64,000 nucleotides of DNA from CAYRJD01 sp965247395 (GCA_965247395.1 OZ252012.1:1054001-1118000); one strand, 5' to 3'; shown: positions 37,701 through 46,085, counted from the first letter of the stretch. Translations and numbers: made by a program. The notes: generated by a model not told the origin, from the sequence alone.

Positions 37701-38266
37701 ATCGCAGTAACTTCGCCAGAATCGCAATACACGCCAGGCGTACCCATCTCCTCAGCCAAAGCAACCGACGTGGCATAACGATCCGGACCAGACAAACGCG
37801 TCACCGTGCGCACAGTCGCCAAATCAGCTAACGCATCCTCAACACTCTGGCTTACAGCCTCAAGCCCACCAACAATGAACACCTCACTAATGAACTCATC
37901 AACAATAAAATTCTCAACCACGCGTGACAAACGATTAGGAGTCGTCAACACCACCGGAGCAGACTTAGATGCAGCCAAACCAGCAGCAGCCGCAGCATCA
38001 ACAACACTCACACCAGACGCCACAATCACCGAATCAGCAAAACCACCAGAACCCACCGAATTAACAAACGCCCGCGCAAGAGCAACAGACGTCGCATAAC
38101 GATTCGCGCCAGCAAACTCACGAACAACAGGCGTAGCCGCATCATCATCATGATCGCTCAACACCTCACTAGCCGTATTAGCAGCACTAGCAGGTGAACC
38201 AGCCACCACCAACACCGACGCACCCAACACCACAGCAGCCAACACAACCAAAAAACGACGCACCAT
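34727..38266 (-). CDS. CWB2-repeat surface protein, type C, copy 2
   Basis: A secreted protein of 1,179 residues starting at ATG 38266 after AGGAG. Signal peptide, acidic linker and three CWB2 repeats as in copy 1, but the third repeat reads ISGANRYSTALAIL, the form found in type B copy 1, where type C copy 1 has LTGDSRYGTALAIL. The DNA from about 36140 to 37280 aligns with 26370-27510 without indels. Upstream of that in the protein's late half (about 35640-36135) the sequence is different from copy 1, including YPLGNRVVTESTNTW and FGYYSAGAIGV. The end (KVLRSG) is again conserved. It follows type B copy 2 by 54 nt and is closed by a strong terminator at 34637-34683. Confidence 0.9.
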   Translation of the reverse strand: MVRRFLVVLAAVVLGASVLVVAGSPASAANTASEVLSDHDDDAATPVVREFAGANRYATSVALARAFVNSVGSGGFADSVIVASGVSVVDAAAAAGLAASKSAPVVLTTPNRLSRVVENFIVDEFISEVFIVGGLEAVSQSVEDALADLATVRTVTRLSGPDRYATSVALAEEMGTPGVYCDSGEVTAILVNVDDSFADVIAVGPLAYALELPVLLTRANALPDVVSGYLVDAEVERVVIVGGETAVSAEVVSQLTDVGVTNVARISGANRYSTALAILEALEDCATITVSSSPAALINGDSPADGVAAGPLLGSSGLSGDAGVTPVLLVQTDQLPAETRDYLASIPLRNRASQLIDQSIVAIGGTAVVSQAVMQAAINAAITSKPLTATITAIPSNPGVVKIKFSSNVELATAGTAGYASSALNRAFYTVSGGPLFSGDMVARVSDEDARSVVITLPDPLRAGDVISIAGGKISGAIASGDKRLVGATTFTVVTPVPDKLRPSVQITAADGAHEFAITVNEKNDRSNEKIEVTEVTWKGVALPATAGIYYQGRHASDLAIVCLNGVQNQEYIATSPTNSAVNANVHDRFVDTCKTTPDLGAAQTLATGDVIAVEAEAVADVQGNTNRSTRARVTSNEKHPTLVSASVSNPTVVTNASVSWTVEDPAYVEAQGRRLTSEPLMSGTGEPYHVFLHEDSTHFGYWTADTLDYCKSTGRSIAEGTSQISYDVREEEYNALDDTTTVSTVTYPLGNRVVTESTNTWSGHTVTRHNNGVIILYILHDCDAASYINDPSIISALPNYELKIAARADNDIADIREAVTDHTVNPFGYYSAGAIGVTSPYANPFTYVTIYDDIPGNFDGSVDTEAEKSNDPDGGVSANFKILSESDVLSNGLTVTITANKDGIAAGAAGNDWKVNWSNLGAAADADTDPSASVNIINERSVINIVFEDGATFADILTAANSNVEFTRNFTMDMDTSIPISNDPAAPIQITGPVVISGLTTQASTTERLTGGESHVTLTLQYNDVLKSFDAATFISNQRILASVGSVRYYRQHGTKGENVSADYVATGEETLVPYSHASNPLLCTYDSTIAAAVQAAMAGPTDCRFDTRGINMNSRIVLTLTSHGRIPKRGQTLTLANSIAKNYRHDVTATDDVTTNADSITTRYGASLPNTKVLRSG

Positions 38267-38320
38267 CACAAAACTCCTAAACATAACTTTAATTCTCACT
38301 TGTACCTATCAACCCAACAA

Positions 38321-41300
38321 CTAACCAGCACGCAACTCTTGCTCAAATACCACACTCGTACCACCCTCATAATCTTCAGCCACACCAGCCGGTAAAGAAA
38401 TAGAATCACCCCTAACCGGCAAACTTGACAACACATCCGAATGAAGCACGAAAACTATCTCCGTTACCAACGTTGGTTGAGTAAGAAGAGCGGTTCTTAC
38501 AGCGCTAATATCATCAGCAACCGTGTATGTCTCGTGAAGAACTTCACGCACATTAAGCGGATTATCCCAACCAGTTGCTGATGGATAGTTTTTATTACCT
38601 GCATTGACTACACGCAAGGTACCGGCTTCATCGGCGGGATTAGCAAGAGTTTCACTAAACTTAAATGTTTCGAGAACCTTGTTGTAAGTTAGAGAAACCG
38701 TAACCGCGCTTTCACCACCCATAAGCCCTCGAGCACCGTTACTGGTTATTGAAGGTGCGCCGCGCTGTATGATAAAGCGCCCTCTGGAGGGGATAGTCCC
38801 CGTAACGTCAATACCTGTAGCACCATCACCACTAGGCGGCCTCCCATTAGCGGCGCTACCAGAAGCGGGCAAGTCAAGCAAGTTACCAACGTTAGCCGAA
38901 TCAGTAACCGAATCAGCAATGTTGAATTCCAAAAGCTCTAGTGTTGCAGATCCTGTAAGCCCATCACTAGTAACCGTAAAGTTTTCGCTGAGGGTTTCAT
39001 TAGCGAGCAGCGCAGTCAAAACGTTTTCAAGCGTTGCTTCGTTATCAAATTTAATCTGAATTGTTCGGCGGATAACGGGGACATTTACCTGAACTACAGG
39101 CACTCCATCGTCGTTGAGAGCATCCGGTAACTCAGACCACTCAACTCTCCAAGAGTTACCAGCAGCACCAGCAGCTATACCGTCGGACTTAGCTGTAATA
39201 GTCAGATAATTCTTTGTGATTTCAAGAATGGAACGAGGATAGTAAAAGCCAAGGCACCGTGCGGATGATGATCCCGTTCCGGTGTTGCCGTTGCAGTCAT
39301 AGATGTATTCACGCCACCACCACTGCGCCAAAGCCTCGCCGCCAGGCGTAGCCCCATTGCTGTCATAAACCACGGGTTTGGTAACAGATGCTCGTGTAAC
39401 GCGTGGAGCGTCGTCTACATCTTTAACAACAAAGGTCGTGGTTCTACTTGGGTTACCCGATGTGTCGGTAAACGCACCCTCTTCAAACGTTATGCGGTCT
39501 CCTGCGATAAGCGTTTGAATGCTACCTGAGCGAACGTAACTTTGGGTCGTAACCTTGCGTCCTCTTATTACTACCGTTACACCAGATATTGTTTCTCGAG
39601 GCAAGCTGTCCGAGTTAGGAGAGGTCATCCCTGTTGTTGTAGGACCACTCGCCACCGGTGCGGTTTCCACGCATGCCGGGTCAGTCCTGCGGGTCCCCTC
39701 TTTCCCGAACAGGCAGATAATGAAGTTAGTCGGGCTTGCAAAACTATCTAGTAAAGATGAAGTTGTCTTCACTGCGGAGAGCGGAGTTCTTTGATCTTCT
39801 ATCTCCCGCGAAAACGCCTGAAAGCCAGCCGCCACCGGTAAGTCAACGCCGTCTTGGTTAGGGATAGTTACGGAGCCATTTATTTCTGGTATTAACTTCC
39901 AAGGGTTGCTGGCTCTTCCAGCGTTATGATTATCTAAGCTAGCTTGCGTTAGTGCTGCTGGAGCTGCAGATGCAGCGTATGTGACTTTATCTCGAGTTTC
40001 TGTATACCACGGTAGAGGTTCACCATTTAGCCTTACCTTCGAAAAATCAAGGTCGCTAGTAAGACCAGCCGGGTTTTGTTCTATTACCTGAACACGCAAT
40101 TCATGCGCACCTTCAGCAGCGGTAATTTGCACTCGCGGGCGTACATTATCTCGCACACTGGACGCGGTCGGTACCGTATAGGTAACACCTTCTACATAGC
40201 GATTATCAGACCCAGCGCCTTTGATTTTGCCACCCACGATGGTAATCTCGGTGCCTTCCGTAAACGATTCTTCAAACCTGAGATCGATGGTCACTGCAGT
40301 AGTACCAGGGGCAGTGGTACCTCCCTCAAATGTAAACGTGTCGGAGGCAAACGGTCTAATTCCCGCGATACGATAATTGTTTAAGTTTGTGGCCATTGCC
40401 TCATCAACAATTCCCGAAAACGTAATCACAGCTTGACTGCCTGCCACGCCGTCTACAAGAATGAGCTTGATGGTCGCCGTTAATGGTTTTGATGTGATTG
40501 CAGCATTTATGGCTGCTTGCATCACTGCCTGCGACACTACCGCTGTGCCACCTATAGCAACAATGCTTTGATCTATTAGCTGCGAAGCCCTATTACGCAG
40601 AGGAATAGACGCCAGGTAGTCGCGTGTCTCCGCGGGTAGCTGATCGGTTTGCACTAACAACACTGGCGTAACACCAGTACCACCACCCAGGCCTGAACCC
40701 AATAGCGGTGCCGCAGCCACACCATCCGCAGGTGAATCACCGTTTATTAACGCTGCCGGTGAAGAACTCACCGTAATAGTCGCACAATCCTCAAGCGCAT
40801 CAAGAATAGCTAACGCAGTGCCATAACGAGAATCCCCAGTAAGACGAACAACGTTAGACACCCCAACAGCAGTCACATCAGCCACCACTGCCTCAGACAC
40901 AGCAGTCTCGCCACCAACAATGACCACACGCTCAACCTCAGCGTCCACCAGGTAACCAGACACCACGTCAGGCAAAGCATTCGCTCGCGTAAGTAACACA
41001 GGTAGCTCCAGGGCGTAAGCCAAAGGCCCAACAGCGATCACATCAGCAAACGTGGAATCCACATTCACCAAAATCGCAGTAACTTCGCCAGAATCGCAAT
41101 ACACGCCAGGCGTACCCATCTCCTCAGCCAAAGCAACCGACGTGGCATAACGATCCGGACCAGACAAACGCGTCACCGTGCGCACAGTCGCCAAATCAGC
41201 TAACGCATCCTCAACACTCTGACTAACAGCCTCAAGCCCACCAACAATGAACACCTCACTAATGAACTCATCAACAATAAAATTCTCAACCACGCGTGAC

Positions 41301-41638
41301 AAACGATTAGGAGTCGTCAACACCACCGGAGCAGACTTAGATGCAGCCAAACCAGCAGCAGCCGCAGCATCAACAACACTCACACCAGACGCCACAATCA
41401 CCGAATCAGCAAAACCACCAGAACCCACCGAATTAACAAACGCCCGCGCAAGAGCAACAGACGTCGCATAACGATTCGCGCCAGCAAACTCACGAACAAC
41501 AGGCGTAGCCGCATCATCATCATGATCGCTCAACACCTCACTAGCCGTATTAGCAGCACTAGCAGGTGAACCAGCCACCACCAACACCGACGCACCCAAC
41601 ACCACAGCAGCCAACACAACCAAAAAACGACGCACCAT
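38321..41638 (-). CDS. CWB2-repeat surface protein, type B, copy 2
   Basis: A secreted protein of 1,105 residues starting at ATG 41638 after AGGAG. Its signal peptide (SPASA-AN) and first repeat (GANRYATSVALARAF) match the type C genes, and the third repeat is the LTGDSRYGTALAIL form shared with type C copy 1. After the CWB2 region it becomes type B: NNYRIAGIRPFASD, then RPRVQITAAEGAHELRVQV as in copy 1, then a variable stretch, the GNSWRVEW...VNVPVIRRTIQIKF module and FEQELRAG. It is thus a mosaic of B and C sequence. A G14 tract lies 108 nt upstream, and type C copy 2 follows 54 nt downstream. Confidence 0.9.
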   Translation of the reverse strand: MVRRFLVVLAAVVLGASVLVVAGSPASAANTASEVLSDHDDDAATPVVREFAGANRYATSVALARAFVNSVGSGGFADSVIVASGVSVVDAAAAAGLAASKSAPVVLTTPNRLSRVVENFIVDEFISEVFIVGGLEAVSQSVEDALADLATVRTVTRLSGPDRYATSVALAEEMGTPGVYCDSGEVTAILVNVDSTFADVIAVGPLAYALELPVLLTRANALPDVVSGYLVDAEVERVVIVGGETAVSEAVVADVTAVGVSNVVRLTGDSRYGTALAILDALEDCATITVSSSPAALINGDSPADGVAAAPLLGSGLGGGTGVTPVLLVQTDQLPAETRDYLASIPLRNRASQLIDQSIVAIGGTAVVSQAVMQAAINAAITSKPLTATIKLILVDGVAGSQAVITFSGIVDEAMATNLNNYRIAGIRPFASDTFTFEGGTTAPGTTAVTIDLRFEESFTEGTEITIVGGKIKGAGSDNRYVEGVTYTVPTASSVRDNVRPRVQITAAEGAHELRVQVIEQNPAGLTSDLDFSKVRLNGEPLPWYTETRDKVTYAASAAPAALTQASLDNHNAGRASNPWKLIPEINGSVTIPNQDGVDLPVAAGFQAFSREIEDQRTPLSAVKTTSSLLDSFASPTNFIICLFGKEGTRRTDPACVETAPVASGPTTTGMTSPNSDSLPRETISGVTVVIRGRKVTTQSYVRSGSIQTLIAGDRITFEEGAFTDTSGNPSRTTTFVVKDVDDAPRVTRASVTKPVVYDSNGATPGGEALAQWWWREYIYDCNGNTGTGSSSARCLGFYYPRSILEITKNYLTITAKSDGIAAGAAGNSWRVEWSELPDALNDDGVPVVQVNVPVIRRTIQIKFDNEATLENVLTALLANETLSENFTVTSDGLTGSATLELLEFNIADSVTDSANVGNLLDLPASGSAANGRPPSGDGATGIDVTGTIPSRGRFIIQRGAPSITSNGARGLMGGESAVTVSLTYNKVLETFKFSETLANPADEAGTLRVVNAGNKNYPSATGWDNPLNVREVLHETYTVADDISAVRTALLTQPTLVTEIVFVLHSDVLSSLPVRGDSISLPAGVAEDYEGGTSVVFEQELRAG

Positions 41639-41746
41639 CACAAAACTCCTAAACACAGCCAACACAAACAGGACCTAAAACAAACCCCGCAGCACAAAAA
41701 GCACCGCAAGCCGGACCGAACGTAAAGCCAGCCGGCATAAGAACTA

Positions 41747-41760
41747 CCCCCCCCCCCCCC
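41747..41760 (-). promoter_or_regulatory. Homopolymeric G14 tract upstream of type B copy 2
   Basis: Fourteen G on the coding strand between GGTGTCACATTT and TAGTTCTTATG, 108 nt before ATG 41638. Same placement as the other tracts, three longer than that of type B copy 1. Confidence 0.75.
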
Positions 41761-42154
41761 AAATGTGACACCGCCCGCGAGGGCCAGTGGGCTCCGGGGG
41801 CGGGGGGGGGTCAGTGAGCTCTGGTGGTGCCACAGTGCTCCCCAAATGTGACACCGCCCCGAGAGCCAGTGGGGCCTTAAGACCGGCGGGCTCTTAGCGG
41901 AATCGTCGAGGTGACGCCATGTGTTGCCAGAGGGGTGGCCGTGCCGTGGAATGGGCCAGGATGGCCTGTGGTGCCAGGATGGCCGCCGTGGAGTGGGCCT
42001 TTGTGGGGCGAATTTATGGGGATTATGGGGCCAGTGCAAGGGCTTCGCCGGAGCTGGCGCGTGCTAGAGGGCCAATCGTTTGGCTGGGGCAGGCGGCCAA
42101 ATCCTCTGGCCGGGTCAGTCGAAGGTGACTAAGCAGGTGGCACAGTGCGGGGGG
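41761..42154. repeat. Gap upstream of type B copy 2 with a second copy of the tract-flanking box
   Basis: No gene. The sequence ccaaatgtgacaccgccc, which borders the G14 tract, recurs at 41842-41859, there with only four C before it. A run of nine G on the plus strand lies at 41802-41810. The remainder (41880-42150) is G-rich with no recognisable signal. Confidence 0.6.
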
Positions 42155-42523
42155 CTAAGCAGCTGGAATGGCGCGAAACTCGGCGAACTCAACTTCCAAC
42201 ACCCGGACCCGGTCATCAACACCCTTGGTAGCAGCCAGCAGCTCAGTACGCATACCTCTCATTTCAGTACGCATACCTCTCATTTCAGTGCGCAGGTCTC
42301 TCATATCAGTGCGCAGGTCTCTCATATCAGTGCGTAGCTCGGTAGCTAGAGAGTTCATATCAGTGCGTAGCTCGGTAGCTAGAGAGTTCATGTCTGCGCG
42401 CATGTCTCTCATCTCAGCGTGTAGAGCGCTGAACGCTCGCTGCATGTACATAATGAGAAAACCAGCGATCGCTAAGACAACTCCAGCAGCAGTCAAAATC
42501 ACGCTCCACTCCATGGTCCTCAT
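42155..42523 (-). CDS. Small membrane-anchored coiled-coil protein, copy 4 (longest)
   Basis: A 122-residue protein and the fullest member of the four-copy family. It starts MRTMEWSVIL at ATG 42523; an in-frame TAA lies just upstream, so this start is secure. One membrane helix (about residues 5-27) is followed by some 75 residues of coiled coil built from 11-residue repeats: RTDMNSLATEL occurs twice in succession, then RDLRTDM/RDLRTEM and two RGMRTEM units, encoded by exact 33-bp and shorter tandem DNA repeats (42245-42395). The C-terminus VDDRVRVLEVEFAEFRAIPAA is shared. Repeat number differs between copies, so coil length varies. It lies between type A copy 2 and type B copy 2. Confidence 0.75.
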   Translation of the reverse strand: MRTMEWSVILTAAGVVLAIAGFLIMYMQRAFSALHAEMRDMRADMNSLATELRTDMNSLATELRTDMRDLRTDMRDLRTEMRGMRTEMRGMRTELLAATKGVDDRVRVLEVEFAEFRAIPAA

Positions 42524-42537
42524 GTTACTACTCTCAT
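42520..42537 (-). CDS. Five-codon leader peptide before coiled-coil gene, copy 4
   Basis: ATG AGA GTA GTA ACA TGA, six nucleotides after AAGGAG; its stop overlaps ATG 42523 as ATGA. The strong ribosome-binding site belongs to the leader, while the coiled-coil ATG has none of its own, which implies translational coupling. Confidence 0.55.
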   Translation of the reverse strand: MRVVT

Positions 42538-42554
42538 CTAAATCTCCTTAACGG

Positions 42555-42660
42555 CTGGTCGGTGCCAGCCATCTGGTACCAGCCGGTCGACACCAAGGGT
42601 GAAGCACCAGCTATGAGGGGTGCCAGCCATCTGGCGCCAGCTATGTGGCACCAGTCGTGT
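42555..42660. repeat. Short inverted and direct repeats in the 5' leader of coiled-coil copy 4
   Basis: Repeated ggtgccagccatctgg-type units, several able to pair with each other (ggtgcca with tggcacc). Similar sets stand in the same place at copies 1, 2 and 3 with different unit numbers. Bases 42718-42989 upstream of the promoter hold no gene; they include a copy of the ggcagctaaatc element at 42880-42932. Confidence 0.6.
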
Positions 42661-42689
42661 AGGAAGCTCTGAGGGAAGTGACTAATCCT

Positions 42690-42717
42690 GTTCTAGCACC
42701 ATGTGCCTAGAAGTCAA
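42690..42717 (-). promoter_or_regulatory. Sigma70-like promoter of coiled-coil gene, copy 4
   Basis: TTGACT, 16-nt spacer, TAGAAC on the minus strand, about 150 nt before the leader peptide. Same hexamers and spacing as in the three other copies. Confidence 0.65.
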
Positions 42718-42989
42718 GGCGAATTACTGGAGGGGTGGCGGAGCGGGGTGAAATACGACGGTGAGAGCTGGCATAGGCCAGCGGAACGTTGGCTAAGGCG
42801 GCGGAAGGTGGGGTGGCGAGAGGCACCCGCAACTGGAATGCGGTCACACTCACGTGCTACTAGCAACCTCACCGCGGCAGGCAGCTAAATCATCAGGCTG
42901 GAACGGTCAAATCGTCTGGCCGGAGCAGCTGCCAGGGGACTAAGCAGTTGAGGTGGCTAAGGAACACGCTCGAGGCTGGAAAGCAACGA

Positions 42990-43058
42990 ACCCGCTTCTC
43001 CGGGCTGGGAGAAGCGGGTCCGCTGGTTTTTGGGTGTTTGAGACCAAAAGGCTCAAAC
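42990..43058 (-). terminator. Double hairpin after type A copy 2
   Basis: Going downstream from the stop at 43076: GTTTGAG/CTCAAAC (43058-43036), then a perfect 11-bp stem ACCCGCTTCTC/GAGAAGCGGGT (43019-42990) with an 8-nt loop. The same pair follows type A copy 3. There is no U-run after the second stem. Confidence 0.6.
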
Positions 43059-43075
43059 GGTTATTTTCTGTGCGC

Positions 43076-45979
43076 TTAGCCAGCTCGCAAACGTACCGTC
43101 GACGCAGCTCCAGACGTGACGAACGCGTCTGTGGCGGCAGTCTTGTAAGAGGTAGCGACATTGGCTGGCAAGTCGATTGAACCACCGGTTTTCGGTAGGT
43201 CAGTCAAGATAGACGACCGAAGGCCGAAACTGATCTGAGTTACCAGTTTGGTGCGTGCAGCAAGCGTCCATCTCGTAGCGAAACCATATTCATTCGCGCC
43301 CCTAAGCCCCGTTGCACTCGCGTAATCAAAGCTACGGAGAATGTCGTTGTAGGTCAAAGTGACTGTGACTGTGCTCACTCCACCTGTTAGATCGCGGCTA
43401 GTGCTAGTGGTTTCAAAATCATCTATATTGGTTCTAGTTGGACCTGGATTATTAATCGTCGTCAGCGGGAATCCGAACTCACCATTGGGGTCTGGCACGT
43501 AAGTACCCGTAAGAATTCCAGCGAGATCCTTGTTGACAGCAGCGTTTGTTGGATCAGCAAGTACATCGCTAGTAACGGCGAAGTTAGCGGAAACAGCATC
43601 GTTCTCCAGCAGAGCTGCGACTACGTGGAACAGTTTCGCATCATTGTCAAAAATAATCCTGATGATCTTACGGTTTCCGTAAACATCAACTGAAACTTCA
43701 GGTGCTCGATTCGTAGCGGGACTGCTGGGTACTTCTACCCATTCAACACTCCAAGCATTACCAAGAGCTCCTGCGGCATTACTATCAGTCTTAGCTGTAA
43801 TAGTCAAGAAATCCGCATCACCTCCTGCACCCCACTTCCAGGATGCATTCTGCTCTCCACCAGGCAAAGCTCCATTGCTGTCGTAAACCGCGGGTGCGGT
43901 AACAGTTGCTCGGGTTACCTCTGGTTTGTCATTGTTTGCAGCAACTCGCGCAATGGTTGTTCGAGAGGTATTACCTGAGTTATCGGTGAAAGCTTCAGCT
44001 TTAATGGTGATTAGATCACCCTTAGCCAACACGGCTTCACCAGTTCCCGCAGTTGTTTTGCAGGTACCAGCATTAACACCAGTACCATCGCCGAACAGGC
44101 AGACCGTAAAGCTCTTGGTACCCGATATCACTGTGGCGACAGTTGGGAGTGCCTTGCTATTGTGAGACACTGAAGCGGGGGCAAACGACGTGGTCTTAAG
44201 GCTAGTTTCGGTTACTTGTACCAGTAGCTCATGACCGTTTTCCGGAGCAAAGACGGTTACACGCGGACGCAACACGTCTGGCACTAATGCTGGAACCGTG
44301 TAAGAAGCACTCTGGGCTTTGCGGTTGTCGCCGCCTATGCTGGCGATCTTTCCACCAGCCACTGTGATTACGTCACCGGCAGCAAACCTGTCACCGCCAT
44401 CCAAGGTAATCGTCACTGTGCGTCCCGATATTGTGACCATGTCGGCACTAACTAGTGCTTGGCCGTTGATTGCGTAGTACGCCTTATTAGTGGCATCACC
44501 GGACCGAACATCAGCGGGCCGTGTTCCGATGGAGAATGTGGTTATCGGCAGTCTGGTTTCGAGATCCGGATCAGGGACGCAGGTTTCTGCTGCTCCTTCT
44601 AGTTCTCCTGCTCCTTCTAGCCTGTCCCCATCCCTGCATCCGTTAGCGTGAACCCCGTCCTCTGGGTGTTGCCGCCCCTGGTCTGCCTCGTTTTCCCTTA
44701 TCGTGACCGTGGGGCTATTGTCCGAGATCATGACCGTGTCGCCTCTAAAGATTTTGCTACTGGGATCACCGGCCTGAACTCCGGTGGAGAATGCGATTGT
44801 TGCAGTGCTTGAACCTGCGGTAGCGCTGATTGTTGCGGTTATTGGTTCAGACGAGATAGCTGCAGCTACGACTGCGTCCATTACTGAGTCTGGTACAACA
44901 GCGGTGCCACCTATTGCTGTGAAACTAGCGTCAGTGAACCCACCTGATGAGTTCCTGGTTGGTAGAGCTTCTAGATAAGCCAGTGTTTCAGCTGGTACTC
45001 CGTCAGTAGCTACTAGTAGCACAGGCGTTACAGGTCCTTCAGAACCAGCAATAGCACCAATACCCAATAGCGGTGCGGCAGACACGCCATCAGCTGTTGC
45101 TTCACCATTAATCACCGCATAGTTAGTAGCACTCAGTGTGAACTCAGCGTCACAACCAGCCAGAGCAGCACGTATCGCAAGCGCAGTCGCGTAACGATTC
45201 TCACCAGTAATAACAGTGACATCAGACACACCCGCTGCGAGAATCTCATCAATCACAACAGCAGACACAGCATCAGAGCCACCAACCACAATCACACGCT
45301 CAATCTCAGCGTCCGTCAAAAACCCAGCAACCTCACTAGGCAACTCATCAGCTCGCGTTAACAGAACCGGTAACTCCATCGCGTAAGCCAAAGGACCCAC
45401 CGCGATCACATCAGAAGCAGACTCATCAACATTGACAACCACCGCTGAAATCTGATTCGTATCACAATACTCACCAAACGAACCCATCTCATCAGCAATA
45501 GCTGCAGACGTCGCATAACGATCCGGACCAGCCAGACGCGTCACCACATCCACCGTGTCCAGTGCTAGTAAATCGTCTTCAACACGTTGGCTCACAACCT
45601 CAAGGCCACCAATAATGAAAACCTCAGCAACAAACTGCTCAACCAGGAAGTCTTCAACAGCGCGAGACAAACGATTAGGAGTCGTCAACAACACCGGAGC
45701 ACCCTTACTCGCAGCCAAACCAGCCGCAGCAGCCGCATCAACAGCACTCTCACCAGACGCCAAAATCACAGAATCAATAAACCCACGAGCCTCCGCGTAC
45801 GCCTCAGCCAACACCACCGACGTGGCATAACGATTCGCCCCAGCAAACTCGCGAACACCCTTAGCATCCAAACCACCCTCAGACGCCGTATTAGCAGCAC
45901 CAACAGGCGAACCAGCCACCACCAACACCGACATACCCACCACCACAGCAGCCAACACAACCAAAAAACGACGCACCAT
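43076..45979 (-). CDS. CWB2-repeat surface protein, type A, copy 2
   Basis: A secreted protein of 967 residues starting at ATG 45979 after AGGAG. Signal peptide and the three CWB2 repeats match type A copy 3 apparently without change for about 397 residues (DNA 44784 to about 46034 against 47743 to about 48993). It then carries an extra segment of about 95 residues absent from copies 1 and 3, beginning AGDPSSKIFRGDTVMISD. That segment is rich in Gly, Asp and Glu and holds two cysteines (ANGCRDGD, AETCVPD). After that the tail follows the type A pattern: AYYAINGQALVSAD, RPRVTVFAPENGHELLVQV, the module with VSVDVYGNRKIIRIIF, and the end STVRLRAG. A G14 tract lies 106 nt upstream. Confidence 0.9.
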   Translation of the reverse strand: MVRRFLVVLAAVVVGMSVLVVAGSPVGAANTASEGGLDAKGVREFAGANRYATSVVLAEAYAEARGFIDSVILASGESAVDAAAAAGLAASKGAPVLLTTPNRLSRAVEDFLVEQFVAEVFIIGGLEVVSQRVEDDLLALDTVDVVTRLAGPDRYATSAAIADEMGSFGEYCDTNQISAVVVNVDESASDVIAVGPLAYAMELPVLLTRADELPSEVAGFLTDAEIERVIVVGGSDAVSAVVIDEILAAGVSDVTVITGENRYATALAIRAALAGCDAEFTLSATNYAVINGEATADGVSAAPLLGIGAIAGSEGPVTPVLLVATDGVPAETLAYLEALPTRNSSGGFTDASFTAIGGTAVVPDSVMDAVVAAAISSEPITATISATAGSSTATIAFSTGVQAGDPSSKIFRGDTVMISDNSPTVTIRENEADQGRQHPEDGVHANGCRDGDRLEGAGELEGAAETCVPDPDLETRLPITTFSIGTRPADVRSGDATNKAYYAINGQALVSADMVTISGRTVTITLDGGDRFAAGDVITVAGGKIASIGGDNRKAQSASYTVPALVPDVLRPRVTVFAPENGHELLVQVTETSLKTTSFAPASVSHNSKALPTVATVISGTKSFTVCLFGDGTGVNAGTCKTTAGTGEAVLAKGDLITIKAEAFTDNSGNTSRTTIARVAANNDKPEVTRATVTAPAVYDSNGALPGGEQNASWKWGAGGDADFLTITAKTDSNAAGALGNAWSVEWVEVPSSPATNRAPEVSVDVYGNRKIIRIIFDNDAKLFHVVAALLENDAVSANFAVTSDVLADPTNAAVNKDLAGILTGTYVPDPNGEFGFPLTTINNPGPTRTNIDDFETTSTSRDLTGGVSTVTVTLTYNDILRSFDYASATGLRGANEYGFATRWTLAARTKLVTQISFGLRSSILTDLPKTGGSIDLPANVATSYKTAATDAFVTSGAASTVRLRAG

Positions 45980-46085
45980 CAAAAAACTCCTAAACCAGAG
46001 AAACCCAGAAACCGCCCAAAGCGGCAGGCAGCACAAAAAGCACCGCAAAGCAGGCCGAACGTAAAGTCAGCCAATACAAGAACTA

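Noticed and set aside
42245..42395. CRISPR array
   Set aside because: The repeats are 33 bp and shorter, contiguous, without spacers, and encode an in-frame coiled coil.
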